From Adineta steineri (lineage: Eukaryota; Rotifera; Eurotatoria; Adinetida; Adinetidae): DNA of 64,000 bases. The translations under genes were made by a program, and so were the position numbers. Below the pieces are notes generated by a model that saw nothing but the letters and a program-made list of their open reading frames with translations, did not search any database and was not told the DNA's origin. Numbering within the stretch: the stretch's first letter is position 1; every line of letters begins with the position of its first letter. Of this stretch, positions 1-13,935 are shown piece by piece. Location: the NCBI GenBank assembly GCA_905250115.1, contig CAJNOI010000202.1:1-64000 (forward strand), in the 5' to 3' direction.

Positions 1-55
1 AGATACAGTAGTTCAAATCTCGTTTTGCGTGGGTACACTCAAATATGCTCCCTCG
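1..55. mobile_element. Right end of a TAA-type MITE (cut by window edge)
   Basis: These 55 bases match, with a few differences, the last 55 bases of the palindromic element at 34127-34547, including the terminus ending in CTCCCTCG. The rest of this copy lies outside the window. The three bases after it (TCA) cannot be checked against the missing left side. Confidence 0.8.
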
Positions 56-3049
56 TCAGTGATATATCAAAAATTCTTTTTATCATCATATCTTAGTCGT
101 TTTAGGTCTTTCATTATTAAGTAATATTTTACTCTTAAATAAGATATTTGTTAACTTTTTAATCATAATCATAACCATACTGTAACTATGTACATGAAGT
201 GTATTGGAATACGCTGCTTCACTGAGTATCATTGATGTACTGTTAGTACAAAATCATTAGCAATTTCAAAAACGACATAAATATGTATTACGCCTAAATG
301 AACTTTTTAATTGGTCTAAGAGCATTTTTATACCTTTTTAAGTATTTTTCATCAAGGATCATGTGCAAACGCGATTATTACAATAATAACGCGCTTAAAA
401 AATTTTCAAGGACGTTTCGAGATTATATTCGAACAATTTACTTGTTTATGAGCGTTAATAGAAACCAGTATTCGTTAAGTATTATTTTGTCAATGCAAAT
501 AAGGAAAAAATCTCGGTTATCGAATAAAAAAACTAGTTCAACTAATAATACGACATCTTTCAAGTATAAAGGTTTTCATACTAAAAGAATAATTCAGTCG
601 TTAGAAAGTAATTTCTTACGAACTTTTTGTTTAAGAATATGAAGACGTCTTAATTATACAATTCAACATGAATATTGTTATTGATCGATAGAAAACTTAT
701 GATATGTAATGAAGTATTCCAATCCCGAATGTCATTTTATAGATGACATTATGAGATCAAGTTTTTTTGCAAACTACTGTGTATGTATATTTTTTGTAAA
801 GCGCTTTGAGTGGTACATCTTTTGAAAATAGATTAACGTACTATCATTTTCGTAAGTAAAAATATCAAAAATAGCAGTATAATCGATTATTTTTCATTGA
901 GATCTAAACAAATTTTATTAACCTTGCAAAATCTGATAAAATACAAGTTTTCTGAACATTCTATATTCGACTTATACTAAACAAACATATAATAAAATAA
1001 AATTAATGTTATATAGTTGTACTATATGACTCAAAACAAAAAAGTGATACGAGATTTTTTATGTTTTGATTACATTCAACTATGCTTTGTAAAATATTTA
1101 CATATTACTACTAATAAAAAACAACTAAAAGATTTAATAGATAAGTATTAATTTACCAAGTACATGACAAATATCAGTTTTCTAAACATATGGCAAGAAC
1201 AATTGTTTGGTTTGTTTTTTACAGATTATCTATCACAAGTTGCAGGCTTATATCTGATCAATACATGAAATAAACAAACATCAGATGTTTTTATAATTAT
1301 CCAATAATATTGCAATTCTGGATTGGAAATATCAATGAGAGAATTCAATTGATAATCAGATATTAACATGATTTTTTATTCTTTACAGTCATTCGCCATT
1401 TGACAGGTCACGTCGCAATATAGAATAACTAGAGATCAGAAAAAAATTCCTGTTTTTTTTTGTATATTGCTAGTTTTCTATTGCAAATAGTATACACAAT
1501 CTCAGTAATTTCCACATTATTTCGAAGAAAATTTTTATTGAAGACATTGAACATCACATCATTTTAATATATAATTGTATATGTTTATCAATATAATTAA
1601 TACATTATAAAAAAAAATGTTCAATTATGTCAGAATTATTCATTGTACTTGTCAATCATTATTCTATGCATTTAATACTCATCTATAATCATGTAATCGT
1701 AACTCTCAAGAGACTTGTTTCTTATGTATTTTATTTTGTTTTTTCTTATAGAGATCTTTTTTATTTTTTAAGATAAAAACTAACTTCTTAATTAAACAAA
1801 AAAAAATGAATGAAATATTTACTTAAAACTATTTAATATCTCTTTTTTTCTTAAAAATCATTGAATAATACATTTGTATGTTGAATAAAAATATTCTTTA
1901 GAGATTCTTCATTTCTTTCATACGCAAAGTTAGTTATGATTACATGACTTGTTAACTGACCGACACTTGCTTATCTGTCCTTTTCTCTTTTATCCTTGTC
2001 GAAAGAGAGAAAAGAAAGAACTTATATAATATATTATATAAATAATGTTCTTTTTTTTACACCAGAGTTTATTTTTCTTCTTTGATTAAATGTTATAATG
2101 TTCTTTTACTAACAATAACAAAAACAATAAGTAAGTTGATTTTGAATGATTTTTCATATCTAATTTGTAATCTTGTTGATATTAATTTAATCTACTGAAA
2201 CACGATTTTTCGAACTTACATTCCATTATCGTTGGAAGTGCACTAGCGAAGAAAAGATTGATGAGATAGTATGAGGATGCCCAAATATATATAAATATAC
2301 ACAAAAGATAAAAAGAAGAGCATTACAGTATAGTCAATCGTTCTTTTATTCTTTAATTAGAAAAAAATCAGTTCAATCGTTATATGACAAAAACAAATAT
2401 CAATTGGGATGATGATGATTATGTCACAAAAGAAATATCCATGTGCAAGATGAAAAAAAAAACGAAGCGATTACTAATGGTGTAGGCTGTAAATAGAATA
2501 TGTATCTATTTACTTTTGACTTATGACAAACGACTATGCAACAACTTTCATGTAGTATCGAGTCTAGAACGAGAAAATAGAAAAAGAGAAAAAGGAGAAA
2601 GAGGAAAAAGGATAATACAAGATACAAAAAGAAAAAAAGGTACTGTCTCATATTCCTCTTGTGTACTATCAAACACACATCGATGGCGTTTTATGTTATG
2701 ATAAGAAAATTTTTAGGGTACTTTTAATAAACTAATCATTTTTATATCATTCATGAAAGGCAAAAAAAAAGAAGAAGAAATCTATACTCCATAATTTTCT
2801 ATATACGATATGATTAATATCGTTACGAAGGCGATATTTAGAATGACGTTTATACTATTTACTATCCTATAGAATGACATGTTCTGTTCTATATCTAATA
2901 AAAAAATTCATTAGTATATGTTCGAAGGAAAAATTCTATTTGTAGTATTAAATAATTTATTATAATAATCTTTTTTTGTTATATTTTAGTTAATCATATT
3001 CAATTGTCATTTATTCTTATAAAATATTTACAAAAAAAAATCAACTACT
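56..3049. other. Upstream noncoding stretch
   Basis: About 3 kb of AT-rich DNA without a recognisable gene. A 114-codon open frame at 298-642 shows no domain, signal peptide or splice partner and is probably chance. A purine-rich A/G tract lies at about 2565-2640. The last part is presumably the promoter and 5' leader of the hexosaminidase-like gene. Confidence 0.6.
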
Positions 3050-5353
3050 ATGTTTGCTCGCCGTAATTTACGTCGTAATCTTATGATTGGTATTTGTTTA
3101 CCTATCATTTTATTAAGTTTATTTGTTATTCATCAAAATCGTGATATTGTATTTACTGAACAGTTATCACATCAACAACATTCTCATTTCTTACAAAATA
3201 TCGATAATGTACATCCGTCTCGATCAAAACGTTATACAAGTCAGAGTCAACCATTAGATATTCATACTGATAAACAATTACAAAATGGAAATGCTATGGC
3301 TAATCTAATGGCTTATCAAGCTCCAATTGTAAATTTCTATAATAATCAAAGACATTTACAAGAATATAATCCTATTCAACCAATTAGACATCCTGTTATT
3401 GATGCAAAAAATCTTGAACGTTTTGTTCATTTAGATTTAAAAGGTGCTGCACCAAAAATAGATTATTTTACAGATTTATTTCCATTTCTAAGACAACTTG
3501 GTGCTACGGGTTTATTAATTGAATATGAAGATATGTTTCCATATAGTGATTATTTATCTATAATACGACATGGTCTTGCTTATTCAAAAAATGATATTCA
3601 ACAAATATTAGAATTAGCAAGAATAAATAATTTAAAAGTAATGCCATTATTACAAGTTTATGGTCATCTAGAATATGTACTTAAACTAAAAGAATTTATG
3701 CATTTACGCGAAGATAGACGATATCCACAAGTTATTACACCATGTCTCGAAGAAAGTTATAAATTAATATTTGGTATGTTATGATATATATGTATTTAAA
3801 AATAAAATTCATTATTTTGAGTTAAGAAATAGATCAGATACTGATTTATAGTAGTTTCCTCTTTTTTGTATATGTACAAACAGAATATTCCATATTAATA
3901 GTCTGTATGTTGTAATAATGATATACATATGATTTTATCATTTATTATATGTCGGAAATATTTAATAATTTATTGTAGAAATGATTGATCAAATGTTATC
4001 TCTACATCCATCTATTCCATATCTTCATATGGGTTGTGATGAAGTTTATTATCGTCTAATTCATCCTCAATGTGTTAATCTACACTTTCGTGATGAAGCC
4101 GATCTTTTTATCAGGTATAATATTATTTTAAATGATAAATTAGCTATTACTCAATTTCTATTCTTAGCTAAAATTATGTTTTTTAATCTTTAGACATGTG
4201 ACTCGTGTTGCTAAATATATTAAATCAAAACATCCAAATATTAAACTATTTATATGGCATGATATGCTCTCACAAATAGTTAACTCAGGTTATAATAATG
4301 TGAGTTATGACATTATATACTTAATATAAATAAAACATATAAGTTTTGTTTGGTTTATTAGATTACAGAATTAGTTGAACTTGTCGTGCCGATGGTATGG
4401 ACATATGTTGATGATGTTAAAACTTGGTTCGATGATAGATTTTGGATGGGGTAGATAGAATCTTTCAAATGTTAATTGATTAGAATTGATAAAAAATAAA
4501 TTTTCATAATAGATTTTCAATGTTTCATGAAGTTTGGGTAGCCAGTTCATTTAAAGGTTCATCTGGTGAAATAACAACAATGAGTTATATTGGTCATCAT
4601 CAACGTAATCAACAAACTTGGCTTGAGGCTATGTATACTGCATCATTTCGACATCGAGTTAATTTCACCGGTATTGCTGTTACTGGTTGGTCTCGATATG
4701 ATCATATGCTTTCATTATGTGAACTTCTACCATCATCTATACCATCACTTACATATGCATTACAAACAATTGTGTATGGTCATATAAATAATACACAAAA
4801 TGTAACTATTTCAAGATCATTATTAGGATGTGATCGAACACCATTATGGGAAAAATCAGCAGATATTAATTTTATATCTTGTTCATTTCCAGGTAAATAG
4901 TTCTATTTATAAAAGAATATAAATTCTATCAATACGTATTATTTAGGTCATGAAATGTATGAAATGATGTATCAATATGATGGACTTACACATGTATATG
5001 ATGAAACAATGTCATTTGTACGTTTATATGTAACAGATATTCATCTTCGTCAAAATTATATACATTATAAACGTAGTCAAGAATGTTTACAACGATTATA
5101 TTCTTTAGAAGATCAAATGATTTATTTTATTGATTCATTTCAACGTATTTGTTTAAAATTTTTTACGCCTGATATTGGTCCAGAATGGTTACAAACATAT
5201 TTTATGAGAAAATTAAAAGAAGTACAAAATCGTGTAAATTTTATTGAACGTACATTAAAAACACAAACATCATGGTTACAACGTCCATTACCAAATAATA
5301 CGGCACCTATTGCAATTAAACGAAGAAATTTTACAATTAGTAGTTTATTATAA
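3050..5353 (+). CDS. HEXD: Hexosaminidase D-like GH20 glycosidase, membrane-anchored
   Basis: Six exons join in frame: 3050-3773, 3979-4114, 4194-4299, 4362-4450, 4513-4892 and 4947-5353, giving 613 residues. A short basic N-terminus is followed by one hydrophobic segment at about residues 11-27 (signal anchor, type II), a polar stalk, then the GH20 barrel from about residue 120. The barrel begins FVHLDLKGAAPK and carries LHMGCDEVYY, the GH20 motif with the Asp-Glu catalytic pair, and later WVASSFKG and TGWSRYDH as in HEXD proteins. The family removes terminal N-acetylhexosamine from glycans. Human HEXD is shorter and lacks such an anchor, so a Golgi or surface location is inferred from the anchor. 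The gene is tail-to-tail with the transporter, stop codons 231 bases apart, with AATAAA near 5485. Confidence 0.93.
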
Positions 5354-5584
5354 ATATTTGAAAATTTTCTTGTTTTTTTTGTAAGTGAGAAACTGAAGAC
5401 TTGTACTCTAGTCACTTTTTGTGAAATAGAACTTTGTTTTTATATGAATTGTAGATCATTCTAATTGTTTTATGGTTTAATTGTTGAATAAATATTGATT
5501 GAATATAGTGAATATCACTTTATTATATACTAATTGAATTATAAAAATTTCTCACAGGAATAAAACAAAAATCTAATTTAAAAG

Positions 5585-6783
5585 TTAAACATTAGTCTTT
5601 TGATTTTCATTGTTAGTCATTGCTTTTTCTTTTTCTCGTTGCTTTTTATTCATTGAATGATTATCTATTGAAAGTATAATTGCTGCAAGAGCAATAAATG
5701 ATGCACCTACATAAAACATCCAAGATTTTGTTAATCGAAGAAATATATATTGTAATATACAAGCATAAAGTATATCAAGTGCACCAATTATTGATAATAA
5801 TTGAACATTTTCTCTTTTTAATGCTTTAGCATAAAATGTATTTGTTATTAATTGTAAACAACCAATAAGAATACCAACTGTAAACATCCATTTCCATGGA
5901 TAGGGTTCTGGTAACCATAATCGTCGAATAAGACTATATAGTATTGATATAATTAAAGCAAACGCTGTAAATTGAAAATTCATAACAGAATATGGTTGTT
6001 TAGTTTTAACTAATTGTTTTCGTGCAATCATTTGTATTGCTTTTGTTAATGATGATATAAACGCTAAAAAAACGCCAAGATAATAAAGTGTTGATACTTT
6101 AGCTGCAGATATAATAACCGAAGCTGTAGCCATCGTCGTTGTTGTTGTTGTTGTTATTGTTGCATTTGAGTTTGATACATCAAATAGATGACTTAATGTT
6201 TTAATAAAAAAATGAGGTTTTGTAGCAAGTATTAATCCAGCAACAGTTAATGTTAATGAAATACCATTTACAAATTTAAAACGATCTTTAAGAAATATAA
6301 CAGATAAAATTGCTGCCCAAACAATATAGGTATATTTAATAGTATTTAAATCAGATAATGGAAGAAAATAGAATGCAGCTAAATAACTTAAATTTGTTGC
6401 ACTTGACATTAATACATTTAATGCACTAGCAATAGGTTGACCATTTGTATCAAAAAGATTATAATGTTTATAAAATGCAGCATATGAACCAAATACAATT
6501 GCTTGTACTGAAAATCGAATAATCATTATATCAAACATATCAGCTGGAATTAGTTTTAATATAAATGTACCACAACAAAATATAATATTTGCTGTTAACA
6601 TATACCATATTCCTGAATGTGCATGTAATCGTTGATATATTCTTTTTAAAAAAGATGCTGGAGTTTTTTCAGCTACATCAGCTGATATTGTATGTAGTGG
6701 TATTTGTTGTTGTTGTTCTTCTTCAGTCTATGATGACGAACATATTTCAAAATCTTTATATTAAAAAGATTTGAACTTACCAT
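5585..6783 (-). CDS. EamA/DMT-superfamily transporter, SLC35G-like
   Basis: Two exons: a first exon holding only the ATG (6781-6783), a 53-base intron (6728-6780; donor GTAAGT, acceptor ATAG), then 5585-6727. The product has 381 residues. The start was chosen because the frame runs upstream of Met 6601 to a good acceptor, and the ATG with a perfect donor sits just beyond it. The N-terminus (TEEEQQQQIPLHT) is polar and cytosolic; about ten hydrophobic helices follow in two EamA-like halves, including NLSYLAAFYFLPLSD and SVIFLKDRFKFVNG, the pattern of drug/metabolite transporters. A Thr run separates the halves. It probably exchanges a small metabolite or nucleotide sugar across an internal membrane; the substrate cannot be read from sequence. 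Nucleotide-sugar transport would suit the neighbouring glycosidase, but that is inference. Confidence 0.85.
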
Positions 6784-9700
6784 GATTTCATCAGAAAATA
6801 AATATGATGCAGAACTATTAGTACATACATGTATATATATACATCATATAAAAAATCGAAGTAACGCCCTTTACATTGCGTGTTTGTTCTTCTATAGAAG
6901 GCTAAAAAATATTATTCACATGACGATGGCGCATGGTGAGAAAAAAAGAACATAACAGAACAGAATAGAATGCATCGTCTTCTGCAATATATTTTTTTTC
7001 CTCATCGACAGGGGTAGAATCAGTACAAGTTATGGTTTCTTTATCTTTCAATCATAGTAATTTATAGTGCTTTACCTTTTTGCACTTTATGTTAAAGAAA
7101 AAACATCTGGTAAAATTCACGTAGTTTGAATTTTTTTTTTCAATGCGTAATTTTTTAGTTTATAAAGTAAAAAAAAGAACCAGCATGTTGTAAAAATAAA
7201 AATGATGCAATTGACGTATGCAATTGATAACTTATCGAAAAGCATTGGTTTTGTATTTCAAAACAAGAATATCAAATACACAAGTTTTATAACATCATTA
7301 ACTAATATAGCATTTTTCTTTTTGCTACTATGTTACTTTTACACTATATAATTTTATTGTACTTCATTTGCATTTGATGCAAATCAATATTTTTCAATCA
7401 CGTTCTTTAAACAATGGCTTCACATGAGATTGAGTAGAACTCAAAAATAATATTCTTTAGAAATCTGAATAATTTTTTCTAATAATCGTTCATAAATAAA
7501 TCTAGTTATATCAATTTTCGAAGATCATTCTTAAAAATAGTTCAGAAAGTTAATCCAAATACTTCCTTGATCAATTATATAACGTTTGAATACTGCCAAC
7601 TTAAGTCTAGATCTTCTGAATATGTGCTACATCTAGATTATGATTGTTTAGAAAACAAGAGATTACTATACAATAAAACTATTATGAATTAAATAAGTTT
7701 ATATTTATCGAATCTGAGAAAAAGAATAATATTATATTTATTTGTATCCTGTTTATATATATCAGCTTTTTTTAATTTTGTATCACATGCATTAAGATGA
7801 TCTTATTAAAGTAATTGTTATAATAATGTACCTACTAAGAATATTTAAATTGATTCTATACTATTAAAATAAATATAAATCAAGCAAAAGCATTTCAGAT
7901 ATAGTCAAATTAAAATACTGAATACTTTTCTGATGTTGACTTATTCGATGGAAATTTAATAATTGCTAGTTGCCTAAAATAGTATGGAAGATTAATTGTA
8001 CAAGAGAAAATGAAATGATCTATAATCATTAGTGACAAAAAAAGGTGTGTACAATTGATGGTACGAATTAAGATTTATTATTTCATTGTTTTGTCACTAC
8101 CTTTTTTTTGATAAACATCAGGCATGAAATGTATGTATGTATAAATTTTGTTAAAGAATACATCTCATGTTTAAAATTCTCTTCACGAAAAATAGTCATT
8201 AAAATAATATTGAACTTTTTTCTTTTTTAAGTGACTTCTTCCTTTTCAATAGTTTTTCTTTTTATTTGTATATACATCTTTTCCATCAATCTTCACTTCA
8301 AACTTAACAAGTCACAAGTGTGCATATATATCATTTAAATTGAAGTAAAAAAAACTGTGCTAGTCATTCATGACCTTCTGTTTTTCAAGAAGCTATTAAA
8401 ATCATGTAGTTTAAAAAGAAGAAGAAGTAGTAATCAATGCCTATAGATATGATCATGCTAGCTTCATTAATAGTTCTATTAAAAGACGAAATAGTGTGAC
8501 CATCGGCAATGACTATATTGTTCTTAGCATGTCTCATCACGGCACGAGTCCGACTAGACAAGCGACAAGGACGCTTCGCGCTTCTATAAACATACACTAA
8601 TTTCATTTCTCACTACCACATACAAGAATAAGAAGAAGAAAAAAAAGTGTGAACAATGTTCATGGACATTATACATCTCTTCTTTTTTTTTGTTTCCCTG
8701 TTGGGGCTTCCGCGATGTCATGACGGTCACTATCATCATGTTCATTATAGTAAGATAAAAATAAGTAGGAGTGTCGGTCGCCGTTCTTTTTGAAATATGA
8801 GAATGTAGAGAAAAAAAACGGAAATCTATTTCTAATTATCTTTCTCTTCATAATCAAAATGAAAGTTGACCGTTCCATTGATTAAATAAATGACAAGCCA
8901 TCATATATATTTTGATTAACATAGGTATCAAACAGATTGAAATCACTATCAACACGTGTTAATAATGATAAGTTGTCTAATAAGCAGAAAGAAACAATTC
9001 ACTTTTCCCTAACAGACTCTTTACAATTTGATTAGCAAAAAAATTTCATGCTGAGCTCTAAGAAATTCAAGAATTGATCACCAGTTGGTTCAATCATATT
9101 TACCCTTCTTAATATTTACAGTTCGTGATAAAAATATTCGCACGAAAGAATAACAACAAGATGATAGTCATTTATTCAATAGGATCACATTACTCAAATG
9201 CACTAGTTTAAAAAAAAAATATCTGTCTATATGAATTATTAAAAGTAGATCTATTTTCTTTTCCATTTAAAAAGTTATTATGATGCATAGAAATAAATTA
9301 ATGTTATAAGAGCCTTGATAGCGCATGCGCAATGTTTGATTTATCGATTTGTCATCGTCGCTATCGTTAATGATGACGCCGGCACTTTACATTATTTTGT
9401 CCAATTCAGACAATTGAGTTGACACATACAGATGGTTAGTAGTCTTGAAAATCAAACACGAAAGTTTATGCTTGTCTCGTCTTACTAAATATAATTATAT
9501 TTCAACGATAATAGACATAAACGAATGTGAGTGATAAATCAAAATAGGAAGTCGACTTTTTTTTTCTCGCTTGATTAAAGTATTCAAGTATATATGTTCA
9601 TACACATTTTTTTTTCTTCTTCTCCTCCTTTTCTCCTATTGTAAATAGACATGCGATGTCCACCACTATTATATACATCGATACTAAAATCGTTGTCGTC

Positions 9701-10752
9701 GTCTGACTGACTAATGGATGGCAAATAAGAACGAGAAAATATGTCATGTATATATCATACTAGTGCCATTATGATTAAACTCATTGATATTCTTAGATAG
9801 CAAAAAAGAAAGACAATGAATTGTTAACTGTCTGTAACGAGTTAATTTGAAAAACTATGATAAAGAAATAAGATCTGACACAATCCTTGATTTATCTTTC
9901 TCATTTAATATTGTCTGTTGCAAACTGTCATTAGTGACAGCCTTTAATGGTTGAACTGATGATGATAATAGTTCGAGCACAATATTCATATTTATATGTC
10001 TCTTATTTCTTCATTATGTATAAAGTAATGTACATTGAAAATATACTATTTTACTTTTAATGTGTAATTAATTAATTTTCATTTCATTCTGAACAATTTT
10101 TGATATATTAATCACAGTTTCTCATGAGAATTTAATATGATATAAATGGAAGAACTCTGAAGAAGAAGAATTGTCATTCTCATCATCATCATCGACAAAA
10201 AAAATGTTATTTTAAATCGAAGTCTCTAGAGAAAATTGAACAGAATAGATAACTAGTTGAATGTAATCATTCAACATGACTATAACTTTTATCACAATTG
10301 TCAACTCATCCGGGTTTCATTATTCAAGCTTGATCACTCAACCAGACAATACGTTTGTCATTTTTACACAATAACTTCTACACATATATATATATATATG
10401 TATTTATAACATACACAGATGATTAGCTCATCGGTTAACATGTATATTCGAAATAATTTATCATCTAAATGATCTCTTATTGAACAATAGTACTAGTAAT
10501 CTATTTGGTCAGCAAGATACTTACTTCCTTCCTTCTTCATATATCTTTTTCTTTCTCTCTGCCTTCCTTCTCTTCTGTCTCTCTCTTGTTTTCTTTTCTT
10601 TTTTTTCTCTCCTCTCTCTCTCTTATACTTCTTCGTTTCTTTCTTTACGTGCATTTGTTCTTTATTAAGTAGACATTCGTCGATTATTGGGTCTACATAA
10701 CTTACTGTCAAGACAGGTATAAAAAATCTATTTCATTAAACTTTTCAATATA
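6784..10752. other. Intergenic region between divergent genes
   Basis: Nearly 4 kb between the starts of the transporter (-) and the cadherin (+). No gene was recognised; open frames near 8385-8606 and 8669-8878 look random. Two local signals are visible: a palindromic GCGCATGCGC core at about 9323-9333, which resembles the animal NRF-1 site, and a dense pyrimidine (C/T) tract at about 10525-10645 just upstream of the cadherin. Both are possible regulatory DNA only. Confidence 0.5.
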
Positions 10753-13700
10753 ATGATACGTATTAATATATTATTCATCCTATCCTTTATTTCATTAACA
10801 TATTCATCACGATTAAAATATCGTGCATCAGTTAAAGAAAATGTTGATTTATATTATACAATAACATCACTTGATCAAATGATTTCTGTTAATTATCATC
10901 AATCCATAGAATTTTTAAATATTAATTCACCATATACAACATATTTTCTTGTTGATGGACAAAAATTACGTACAAGTCGTTTAATTGATCGTGAAGAATT
11001 TTGTCGAATAAAATTATGTGAAAATTCACGATGTCATCCATGTGAAATTAATATGGATTTTGTTTTAAAAGAAAATGGTCAACCACGAGATATTATTTCA
11101 TTAATCTTAACTATTGAAGATATTAATGAATTTCGACCACAATTTTTAGATGGTCTAGGAGATGGTCATAGAATTCAGTTAAATATTAGTGAAGGCGTGC
11201 CTGGTATGTATATGTTTCTTACACAATAGATGACCTTTTATGACATTCTACGAGCTAATTAGTGTTCAGTACCAGATATTTTGTGAGTCTCATTATCGGA
11301 TGTTTTTTTCTCCTCTAGTTGGACATATATTGCCCATTCCAAGTGCAACAGATAAAGATGGTGAAGATGATGAACTTATCTATTGGCTTGATAAAACAAC
11401 AAAAATTCCATTTGAACTTATTTCATTTGGTTCAAATCAAATTGGTATAAGGATATTTTGTTTTTCGCTATGTTTTACTTTCATTTTTTGTTTGATTTAG
11501 CTTTAAATGTAACTGAACCATTAGATCGTGAAACACAAGATTTTTATGAAGTTAAATTAACAGCTAGTGATCAAGGAAATCTAACTACAACTATTACTAT
11601 TCATATATCAATTAGTGATGTCAATGATAATGTTCCTATATTTGATCAACAAAATCCATATATATTAAATATATCTGAAAATATTCTTCCATCTCTAATT
11701 AAACCACTTCTTCGTATACATGCAACTGATCATGATGCAAATGAGAATGGTCGTGTTGTCTATAATTTTAGTCCACAAGTATCCGAATTAATTCGTCAAA
11801 CATTTCAATTAAATTCTTATACAGGAGAATTATTTCTTATACAATCACTTGATTATGAACAATATAAAGATTATCGTATTCCAATAACAGCACAAGATTC
11901 CGGGCCTGTATCTGTTCCTGTTTATACAGCTATTATTATAAATATTGAAGATGAAAATGATAATAAACCAATAATCAATATTCGTACATCAGATTATTTT
12001 CAATTTCACAACGATACATTATATATCAGTGAAGAAACACCGATAAATACATTATTAATGCATATATTAGTACAAGATTTTGATTCGAATTTAAATGGTA
12101 AAGTTCAATGTTGGATTGAAACATCGAATTCATTAAAATTTAATATTACAAATACAATCAATAATATGTTTTCAATCTATACAACACATTTATTTGATCG
12201 TGAAAAACAATCGAACTATTCATTTCGTTTAATAGTTGAAGATTTTGGTATAAAATTACGTCAACAAACAATTCGTGATCTTCATTTAATTATAACTGAT
12301 ATTAATGATTCTCCACCAATATTTACTCAATCATTCTATAAAATATCTCTTCAAGCAGATGAAGAATATTATCATCATCAACAACCAATAATTAAATTTC
12401 AAGCACATGATGCAGATTTAAATGAAAATAGTCAAATATCCTATAAATTAATTTCTAATCAATATAAACATTTATTTTCTTTGAATGAACAAACAGGTGA
12501 ATTATTTTTACTTGCCAAACTTAATGAATTAAATTATAATTTAACAATTCGTGCACATGATCATGGAAAATATCCATCAGAATTATATACGGATGTTCAA
12601 TGTTATATAAAAATTTATTATAAACCAATATTTGAAAAAAAGAAATATTTATTTGATAAAATAAATGAAACAATGCCAATCAATACATCAATTGGATTTG
12701 TTAAAGCTCATACATATGATAAAAGTTTAATTTTTTATTCAATATCAACAAAAATGTTTAGAATTAATTCATTAACAGGTGAAATATTTGTTAATGAAAA
12801 TCTTGATTATGATACAAATAATGATTCATGTGAAAATTTCTTTGTCATTGCTTATAATGAAGATCAATTAAATTCAACTTGTCCTATTGAAATATGTCTA
12901 CAACCAATAAATGAATATTCACCAGAAATTGATATTGAATCTCGTTTAATTTATATTAATATCGATAATACAAGTTCTATACATATCAATGCATTTGATC
13001 GTGATCGTTCACCATCAAATTTTCTTTCGTTTCAATTTCAAAAACCTTCAAAATGTAATTTAACATGTTTATCAAATGGAACTATATATATCAATGAAAA
13101 ACATTTTTGTCTCGGTATTATTGATCTACCATTATCTCTTAATGATAATGATAAATATCCATCATTTAAAATAACAAATCTTACAATACGTTTAATATTC
13201 TATTCAAATACAGTATCACTTCAACAAATACTTTCATCATCATCATTAAATTATAAATTAGCAATTGAAATAATTATTATTTCAAATATATTTATATTTA
13301 TTTCAATTATTATTTGTTTAGTTCTATGTATTGCATATAGACAACGTAGACAAACATCATTAAATAAATCAACACAATTTAAAATTATTAAAGATCAAAT
13401 CGGCTTTACAGAAGTAAGCTTCACTTACATGACAATGATATTTAAATATATATATATATAATTTTCTTTTTCTTAGAATCACAGTTTACTCAATGAAGGT
13501 CTTGTCGATATGACAAATATAAATTTAAAAGTAAATACAAATAGTGATACAAGTTCATCATATAATGATTCATGTTATGGTTCATCTGAAATGGATGTAC
13601 ATCATCATCAATTAGGAGGAGGAGGAAATAAATCAACTGGTAAAATTCTTCTATCATCAACGGATAAATATATTATTCTATGTAAAGATCAAAATAATAT

Positions 13701-13935
13701 AAATCATGATGAAACAAACTCATCATCATCTACATCATCATCATCACCAACTGGTAATAATATTAATCTTATAACAAAATATCAATTAAATAAACGTGTC
13801 GAAACAACACAATTAAAATCAGTGAATCAAAATTTAGAATTTTTTCAAAATGATAATGAATATAAAAAAATACTTACGACAACAACAACATTCAATTATC
13901 GAAATATGACACCACTTAATGAATATTATCTTTAA
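10753..13935 (+). CDS. Protocadherin-like single-pass adhesion receptor
   Basis: Four exons join in frame: 10753-11203, 11319-11444, 11501-13413 and 13477-13935, giving 982 residues. Residues 1-18 form a signal peptide. About six to seven extracellular cadherin repeats follow, shown by the calcium-binding motifs LDRETQDFYEV, DVNDNVP, DENDNKP and DINDSPP. Later repeats are more degenerate. One membrane helix lies at about residues 779-805, followed by a basic stop-transfer (YRQRRQ) and a tail of about 175 residues that is Ser- and Asn-rich without a beta-catenin-binding look. Protocadherins mediate calcium-dependent cell-cell contact. The exon 4 start (SLLNEGLVDMTN) is the most conserved-looking part of the tail. 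The exact member cannot be named. Confidence 0.92.

Noticed and set aside
298-642. Open frame of 114 codons on the + strand
   Set aside because: No domain, signal or splice partner; composition is like the AT-rich surroundings. Probably chance.
8385-8878. Two minus-strand open frames of about 70 codons
   Set aside because: No recognisable motif and no splice partners.
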